NCBI GenBank assembly: GCA_900541835.1
Contig: UQLL01000003.1
Coordinates: 62,001 to 126,000 of the forward strand
Length of the DNA: 64,000 nucleotides
Reading direction: 5' to 3'
Origin: an uncultured Porphyromonadaceae bacterium
GTDB taxonomy: Bacteria; Bacteroidota; Bacteroidia; Bacteroidales; Muribaculaceae
Position 1 is the stretch's first letter. Every line of letters starts with the position of its first letter. Shown here one piece after another: positions 59,701-64,000 of this stretch. The position numbers and the translations under genes are program-made. The notes under the pieces were generated by a model. That model was not told where the DNA came from and did not search any database. It worked only from the letters and a program-made list of their open reading frames with translations.

Positions 59701-61317
59701 CCCGTCCTGACTTTCTTCACATACAACATCACCGGCAACGCCCCCGACGACAACGAGTACTCGCTCCTCTACAACGACGGCACCGGATTCCGCACCATCC
59801 ACACCGCCAAGGTGAGCGACTGTGCCACCCCGGGCTGGAACAAGGTAACCGTGCCACTGACCGAGCTCAAGGGCAAGACCGTACAGCTGGCCATGACGGC
59901 CACCACCCGTACCTACGTCTACTCCCTGTTCGACAACTTCCGCATCGCCGAGCAGCTGGCCGACAACCTGGCCATCGGCGACTTCTCCGCCCCCGCCGCC
60001 GCAAACGCCAACCAGGAGGTGGCCTTCACAGTCAAGGTCGAGAACAACGGCGACAATGACTCCAGGGACTTCCGCATCGACCTCTACCGCGACGGCAAGG
60101 TGTTCATGCAGAAGGAGGTGAACGAGACCCTCGCTTCCGGCTCTTCCGCCATCTACACCATCCCCGCCACCTTCACGACCGTCGATCCTGACCAGGCCGT
60201 GTTCATGGCCGAGCTCAGCTACGACAAGGATATGGACGTCGACGATAACATGTCCGACGAGAAGACCGTGTCCGTGATCAAGTCCAACTTCCCCGTTCCC
60301 ACCGCATTCAATGCCGAGGAGAACAGTGAGAAGAATGCTGCCGTGCTGAGCTGGGGCTCGCCGCAGCTCGGCGGCTCCGATCTCGACCCCGTCACCGAGG
60401 GCTTCGAGGCAGCCACCCCGTGGAACGCCACCCAGGCCGGCGAGTGGACCCTTGTCAACCGCGACGGCAAGCAGATAGGCGGCGCCAACGGCATCACCTT
60501 CCCCGGAGGCATCCAGGGAGCCGCAGTTGGCTTCTTCACCTTCCGCTACGGCGACGACGGCCAGTTCAACGAGACCTGGAAGCCCTACTCCGGCAGCCAG
60601 ATGCTCGTAAGCGTATATGCCAAGGACGCTTCCAAGAGCGACGACTGGGCCATCTCGCCCGAACTCAGCGGCAAGGCGCAGACCGTCAGCCTGCGGGCAC
60701 GCAGCTACGACCAGCAGTATCTGGAGAGCTTCCGCATCATGTACTCCACCACCGACACCGACCCCGCCTCCTTCAAGGAGGCCAAGGCCTTCAACAACAT
60801 CTCCAAGGAGTGGACCCTCTACTCGGCCGACCTGCCCGCAGGCGCCAAGTACATGGCCATCAACGGAGTGAGCCAGGACAAGTTCATGCTCTTCATCGAC
60901 GACATCAGCTACGTCCCCGGCGGAGACCTTCAGCTCAAGGGCTATAACGTCTACCGCGACGGCGTGCGTGTCAACACCGAGCCCGTGGCCGAGACCCGCT
61001 ACACCGACGCGCAGCCTGACGGCGGCGACTTCGGATACCAGGTTACCGCCATGTACGACCGCGGCGAGAGTCGTCCCACCGAACTCAAGACCGTGCACGT
61101 AAGCTCCGTCAACGTCATCCCCGAGGGCGTCGAGGTAGCCGGCATCCAGGGCGCCATCGTCATCCGCGGCACCGCCGGAATGCCCGTCAAGGTCACCAAC
61201 GCAGCAGGCCTGATCCTGTACGTCGGCGACGGCCGGGACACCCTCCGCATTCCCGCCGCACGTGGCGTATACATGGTTACAGTCCGCAACGCCACCGTCA
61301 AGGTGATTGTCAAGTAA
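56785..61317 (+). CDS. Multidomain adhesin with cleaved-adhesin and Fn3 domains and T9SS sorting domain
   Basis: 1510 residues. A signal peptide (MKQTLLKSALAGTLIASAVV) and Gln/Ala-rich segment lead to an N-terminal propeller-like region (about 90-330), then Ig/Fn3 modules (about 350-535). Three choice-of-anchor J/cleaved-adhesin (MAM-like) domains follow at about 535-690 (EEDFADHKRLDAFTIIDANG), 900-1060 (VESFAGGRAMHPVGVLRLSG) and 1200-1390 (TEGFEAATPWNATQAGEWTL), with Fn3 domains between. The C-terminal domain (about 1440-1510, GVEVAGIQGAIVIRGTAGMP...VYMVTVRNATVKVIVK) is the type A sorting signal of T9SS. It is likely exported through T9SS and attached to the surface; the same domain is found in gingipain-like proteases. 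Confidence 0.9.
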   Translation: MKQTLLKSALAGTLIASAVVVAGAQRHATKQDVQRQLPASSQRATQGAAGAAVNATAAEKAHQAAGNNVRPQLPAAKAVRTSTSVQRRADSPQARIYFAINPQDTKLHEPGAYWVDIDDPQLSYHRIGSSTPNSTKGGVAVDDIYYATQTYNFPMRDWTVLWNLADSLNFTGTIYDGVYQLFANDAAYDPWTDRIIGAVIRNYGKSTYSMGVIDYDKHSKEFFGPEYAYGTQLMSVAAGPDCYWGIDYSNNFVRIDKFTGDTTFVGKTGVNANIINGASMIYEPRSKKLYYSANDNSRDYLSGMYTIDPATGVASPLWLDTISERRTGLWVDELTTSACPGLATDLSCDFAVGSLTGKVKFTAPAKTWGGNDGSGSLTYTILANGRQVATGTTSYGTTQDVDVSIPGPGTYKFSVKTENAAGPSRWARLEAALGFEKPGKPAPGMTYEEGKFTVSWTPVALSASGAPMDTAYISYKVTRMPDSVLVADELRDTVFVDNFTPGEQLATYYYGVQAVYGGVAEGDAGLSNTRTMGHILAPWEEDFADHKRLDAFTIIDANGDKDTWYFDSIYGHQYLSIWSASQRKDDWLISPPVKMDKEHLYRINYTLSNLLSAYNPPEKMRILLGQQPTVADMTTLVADTIEVCSPDWVRIGDYVRVDAEGDYYFGLHAVTGPEGHRLSLRDVSVSEPVSVLAPDYVTEARIQSSYDDPSNVDITFTTPTLRADGTGLESISKLEVMRGDTLVVTYANPRPGTPIHCTDMVGQRGRNYIYSIVAYNEAGRGKELVIEDFIGIRKPGLTRNVAGWENNGKVTLTWEAPATDEMGNALNPDNVTYDVAYRINEYTVKDVAKDLKANTITFDYAISDPSKPEFLVVSVTARTEGGDGAAQSSYPIACGNAHSVPLVESFAGGRAMHPVGVLRLSGDAEWHLYGDNSFSDLQSYDRDGGMVGMQAQNQGAKGLMSFAKIDMTKMRRPVLTFFTYNITGNAPDDNEYSLLYNDGTGFRTIHTAKVSDCATPGWNKVTVPLTELKGKTVQLAMTATTRTYVYSLFDNFRIAEQLADNLAIGDFSAPAAANANQEVAFTVKVENNGDNDSRDFRIDLYRDGKVFMQKEVNETLASGSSAIYTIPATFTTVDPDQAVFMAELSYDKDMDVDDNMSDEKTVSVIKSNFPVPTAFNAEENSEKNAAVLSWGSPQLGGSDLDPVTEGFEAATPWNATQAGEWTLVNRDGKQIGGANGITFPGGIQGAAVGFFTFRYGDDGQFNETWKPYSGSQMLVSVYAKDASKSDDWAISPELSGKAQTVSLRARSYDQQYLESFRIMYSTTDTDPASFKEAKAFNNISKEWTLYSADLPAGAKYMAINGVSQDKFMLFIDDISYVPGGDLQLKGYNVYRDGVRVNTEPVAETRYTDAQPDGGDFGYQVTAMYDRGESRPTELKTVHVSSVNVIPEGVEVAGIQGAIVIRGTAGMPVKVTNAAGLILYVGDGRDTLRIPAARGVYMVTVRNATVKVIVK

Positions 61318-61350
61318 GACCCCTCGGCCGGAATAGAGGCCAATGATTTT

Positions 61351-61386
61351 AGTCCCGGCAGCGATTTCGCTGTCGGGGCTATTTTG
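61351..61386 (+). terminator. Terminator of the adhesin gene
   Basis: A 13-bp stem (61351-61363 with 61368-61380, two G-U pairs) with loop ATTT, followed by ATTTTG. 34 bases after the stop. Confidence 0.85.
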
Positions 61387-61392
61387 TATTGC

Positions 61393-61438
61393 TGTCCGAT
61401 AAAATTTTTTTTGAGGCGGTACAAAATTTTATCGGACA
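61393..61438. repeat. 16-bp inverted repeat TGTCCGATAAAATTTT
   Basis: TGTCCGATAAAATTTT (61393-61408) and its exact reverse complement (61423-61438), 14-base spacer. The sequence resembles the terminal inverted repeats of Bacteroidales insertion sequences, so this may be a remnant where both ends remain without the interior. That origin is from recollection and is unproven. Confidence 0.65.
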
Positions 61439-61596
61439 CCAATATTTAAAATATCTTTTTGAAAGAGCAGTGGCAATAATAGCCCTGCAAAGAATCCTTG
61501 AAAGCAGAAATTTAACTCCAATATAGGTCGGCTATTGTCATTTTGCCAGTAATTAAGTTGTATCTAAAAAAGCCCAATAAAAAAGTTGAAGAAATA

Positions 61597-61628
61597 TTTG
61601 TATAATAGAAACAGAGTAATTAAATTTG
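61597..61628 (+). promoter_or_regulatory. Promoter of the S74-domain protein
   Basis: TTTG (61597-61600), 20-base spacer, TAAATTTG (61621-61628): full match. It precedes the ATG at 61655 by 26 bases. Confidence 0.85.
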
Positions 61629-61654
61629 CAACCGAAAACCCAAAACAACCGGCC

Positions 61655-62683
61655 ATGAAAAGAACGCTCCTCTTTTTGCTTGTCGTTTTCGCCGCCGTCG
61701 GCGTGCAAGCACAGCTAAGGGTGCTTCCGAACGGAACCATCCTAACAGGGCATCTTCTGTTAAATGAAGGCATCACGGGTGAGGTGGTGCCCGCAAACAA
61801 TGTGGTCGATGATTGGGGCATCACCACTATCGACACGGCCTACAACCGCGATGCCGCCATGCATCTGTTCAGCACCAAAACCGACGGCATTTCTTTCGCC
61901 GCTTTCGGCCGCGGAGTTACCGTTGGCGAGTCTGCTTTGGGAAAACTAAGGCTGAACGGATATAACGGCATGGAAGGAGTTGTTCGCGACAACAAGGTAT
62001 TCAGTTGCCTTGCCGGAGCCTTTAAATTCTATCGCGACGTGGAAACAACCGGTGTATTCGTTTCTTCCGACAGTCGTCTTAAAACCGACATCGCCGATCT
62101 GGACCCCGACAGAATCGCCGACCTGTCGTTGCTCAATCCCGTATCGTTCCGCTATAAAAATCAAAATCAGGGAGTCGGAAATGACATCCTGCCCCAAGCA
62201 GAAACAGTTTCCGATATTCGATTCGGATTTCTTGCCCAGGACGTAAAGGAAATATTCCCCGAATTGGTAAGGGAAGGCGAAGATGGTAACCTCAGTGTCG
62301 ATTACATGGGGCTTATACCTCTGATGCTGGCAAAAATCAACACACTTCAGAGCCAAATCGACGCTATGAACGAAGGAGCGCAGCAGGCACCGGCATCGGT
62401 AGCCGGCATAGAAGGCTCCGTAACATTCAAGCTCTATCAGAACGCGCCTAATCCGTTCAAATCCTCCACCGTCATTGCCTGCGACCTTCCCGACAACACC
62501 GCCGATGCCGCAATACGCATCTACGACCTGCGGGGACAGCAGATAACAGTGCTTCCAGTCCGTCAGCGCGGACATACATCCGTAACCCTGAGCGGCGAAA
62601 GTCTCCGGCCCGGAATGTACATCTACGCACTCATTGCCGACGGACAGGAAATTGATTCAAAACGAATGATTATAACCGAATAA
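61655..62683 (+). CDS. Peptidase S74/intramolecular chaperone-domain protein with T9SS sorting domain
   Basis: 342 residues from MKRTLLFLLVVFAAVGVQAQ. The middle has SDSRLKTDIADLD and FGFLAQDVKEIFPELV with VDYMGLIPLMLAKINTLQ, the signature of the S74 chaperone domain (found in phage tail spikes and many Bacteroidota exported proteins, where it trimerises and self-cleaves or acts as a fold aid). The C-terminus (LYQNAPNPFKSSTVIACDLP, IRIYDLRGQQITVLPV, PGMYIYALIADGQEIDSKRM) is a type A sorting domain. Codons are AT-richer than the upstream adhesin. It is followed after 2 bases by the protease gene. Confidence 0.9.
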   Translation: MKRTLLFLLVVFAAVGVQAQLRVLPNGTILTGHLLLNEGITGEVVPANNVVDDWGITTIDTAYNRDAAMHLFSTKTDGISFAAFGRGVTVGESALGKLRLNGYNGMEGVVRDNKVFSCLAGAFKFYRDVETTGVFVSSDSRLKTDIADLDPDRIADLSLLNPVSFRYKNQNQGVGNDILPQAETVSDIRFGFLAQDVKEIFPELVREGEDGNLSVDYMGLIPLMLAKINTLQSQIDAMNEGAQQAPASVAGIEGSVTFKLYQNAPNPFKSSTVIACDLPDNTADAAIRIYDLRGQQITVLPVRQRGHTSVTLSGESLRPGMYIYALIADGQEIDSKRMIITE

Positions 62684-62685
62684 CC

Positions 62686-64000
62686 ATGAAACGACCGTGC
62701 ACACTCCGGCTGTTGCTGGCAGCCGTGGCGGCGTTGGCTTATGTTATAACGTCGTCCGCGACTATCAGGCATACAGCGGTTTTCGACAATTCTTCCGTCA
62801 GCATTGCCTTGCAACTGTCGGGCAGCGACAGCGTAAGTGTGCTATCGTGGCCGGGGATGCTTTCCGACGGCACCTTGCCCGGTGCTCCCGAGTTGCATGG
62901 AAAGCAGCTGAAATTTATCGTTCCGGCAAATGCTGCCAATTTTAGAATTTCAGTAAAGAACGCGGCAAACGGAAGGATATTTGAACTGTCCCACATACTG
63001 CAGCCTGTACAACAGCCCATAACGACTAACGAGGCAGGCGGCGACATAGAGCCTACACCGGCCAATCCGCAGTATTACACCCACATCACACCCTTGGCGA
63101 AAATAGCCGACGACGGTTATGCCGACGGCGACAACCATGTCCTGACACTGTGGGTAGTGCCGATGGATTACGAACCGGCGCATAACAGAGTAACCTGCTA
63201 TGGTTCCCTGGATATAGAAATAGAGTACGACGAGGTAGCTGGCATCTCCGGTTCACAGCGTCCTATCACCCCGGCAGTGCAGACCACCATCTCTGCGGAC
63301 TGGCGCAAAGAGATAGCCAACAGTGCCGACATCAGCCGTTACGGTGCCCGGCGCATGTCCACACAGGTGCAGGTGCCCGGTTATCTTATCATCACCTCGG
63401 CGGATCTGATGGATAGTTTCCGCGAACTTGCCGACTGGAAACGACAGAAAGGATACCGCGTAACTCAGACCTGCATCGACGACATCCTCAGCAATCCCCG
63501 GTATGCCGATGGCGACACCGTAACAGGCGTAAACGACGATGCCGGCAAGATGCGCGCCTATCTGATGGATTACTACCGGCAGAACGGAAAGTCATTCGTC
63601 CTTTTAGGCGGCGACTACACCAAAGTGCCAATCAGATATGGGTACTATGGAGGTGTAGATTTGGACATGGAAGGCAACCATTTAGGCCCTGTTCCTTCAG
63701 ACTGGTATTTCGCTGAACTTAATTCGGATTGGGATACTAACAACAACGGTGTTTTTGGAGAAATCATTACACCTACAGATACTGCAGCATTAAATGATGC
63801 ATTATCTTCTGACCCGGAACTCATAACAGGAAGAATACTGTGTTTCAAAAAGGAGCATGTAAAAAATTATATAAAGAAACTCATTCTGTATGAAATAAAT
63901 CCGGGTTGTGGAAATTTATCTTATCTCAACAATAGTTTTCATTTTGTCCACTATGACCTAAGACGCTATTTCGATGAAATTTTAGATTCGCTCCACTTCG
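62686..64000 (+). CDS. Gingipain-type (peptidase C25) protease, 5' part
   Basis: The frame opens at 62686 (MKRPCTLRLLLAAVAALAYV) and runs off the window after 438 codons. A propeptide-like region (about 25-230) is followed by VPGYLIITSADLMDSFRELA and DWKRQKGYRVTQTCIDDI, then FVLLGGDYTKVPIRYGYYGG and VPSDWYFAELNSDWDTNNNG: this is the C25 (gingipain) catalytic-domain start, with catalytic Cys/His beyond or near the edge. It is 2 bases after the S74 gene, so probably cotranscribed. A T9SS sorting domain would be expected at the missing C-terminus. The last 400 bases are AT-rich. Confidence 0.88.
   Translation, partial: MKRPCTLRLLLAAVAALAYVITSSATIRHTAVFDNSSVSIALQLSGSDSVSVLSWPGMLSDGTLPGAPELHGKQLKFIVPANAANFRISVKNAANGRIFELSHILQPVQQPITTNEAGGDIEPTPANPQYYTHITPLAKIADDGYADGDNHVLTLWVVPMDYEPAHNRVTCYGSLDIEIEYDEVAGISGSQRPITPAVQTTISADWRKEIANSADISRYGARRMSTQVQVPGYLIITSADLMDSFRELADWKRQKGYRVTQTCIDDILSNPRYADGDTVTGVNDDAGKMRAYLMDYYRQNGKSFVLLGGDYTKVPIRYGYYGGVDLDMEGNHLGPVPSDWYFAELNSDWDTNNNGVFGEIITPTDTAALNDALSSDPELITGRILCFKKEHVKNYIKKLILYEINPGCGNLSYLNNSFHFVHYDLRRYFDEILDSLHF

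Noticed and set aside
58615..61098. 827-codon minus-strand open frame opposite the adhesin
   Set aside because: Shadow of the adhesin gene; no recognisable domain, signal or upstream promoter.
1..64000. tRNA, rRNA, tmRNA or RNase P genes
   Set aside because: No characteristic conserved segments were seen on either strand by eye; a covariance search would be needed to exclude small RNAs.

Overview
The window looks like a chromosomal segment of a fairly high-GC member of the order Bacteroidales; Muribaculaceae is my best guess, inferred from gene content and GC only. Supporting signs are a SusC/SusD/SusE-type outer-membrane cluster, parA-parB-DUF5683-lytic transglycosylase synteny, many lipoproteins, type IX secretion (T9SS) style C-terminal domains, a gingipain-like protease, and promoters of the Bacteroidota form TTTG - about 20 bases - TAnnTTTG. 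I see no rRNA, tRNA or CRISPR array.

Layout. 0-9 kb: housekeeping genes, mostly on the minus strand (DUF3256 protein, DEAD-box helicase, LysM lytic transglycosylase, DUF5683, ParB, ParA), with a plus-strand WecA/MraY-type phosphotransferase behind a structured leader. 9.3-17.8 kb: a tandem array of eight secreted RCC1-repeat (beta-propeller) genes behind one clear promoter, one of them broken by an in-frame amber codon. 17.8-23.5 kb: MATE transporter, adk, hpt, then an AT-richer glycosyltransferase/radical SAM pair and a DUF2461 gene. 23.6-26.9 kb: a PorE-like T9SS protein (TPR, PD40 propeller, CRD, OmpA), a 339-bp element with about 37-bp terminal inverted repeats, and a GSCFA gene. 27-31.4 kb: a stress/redox group (frameshifted MATE gene, DUF488, cupin, hybrid-cluster protein, flavin-binding NimA-like protein). 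31.5-36 kb: a minus-strand operon of two more RCC1-repeat genes plus a lipoprotein, then a C69 dipeptidase. 36.1-44 kb: a 1446-residue GLUG-type surface protein sharing a palindromic divergent promoter with C69, rubrerythrin, a beta-barrel-like protein behind a leader with two terminator-like hairpins, and lipoproteins. 44.2-48.9 kb: two DUF4836-like lipoproteins in an apparent operon with an ABC ATPase and FtsX-like permease. 49.3-61.3 kb: SusC, SusD, SusE-like, SusF-like and a 1510-residue adhesin with a sorting domain. 61.6 kb to the end: an S74-chaperone/sorting-domain protein and a gingipain-family protease that runs off the window.

How it fits together. Much of the region makes exported or surface proteins. 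PorE-like protein would serve T9SS, which could export the adhesins, the S74 protein and the protease. The Sus-type cluster would bind and import a glycan or other ligand. The most unusual part is the RCC1-repeat family: ten paralogs at two loci, all with signal peptides and a predicted seven-repeat propeller, with a constant scaffold and variable loops. This looks like a diversifying set of secreted binding proteins whose ligand and purpose I cannot tell.
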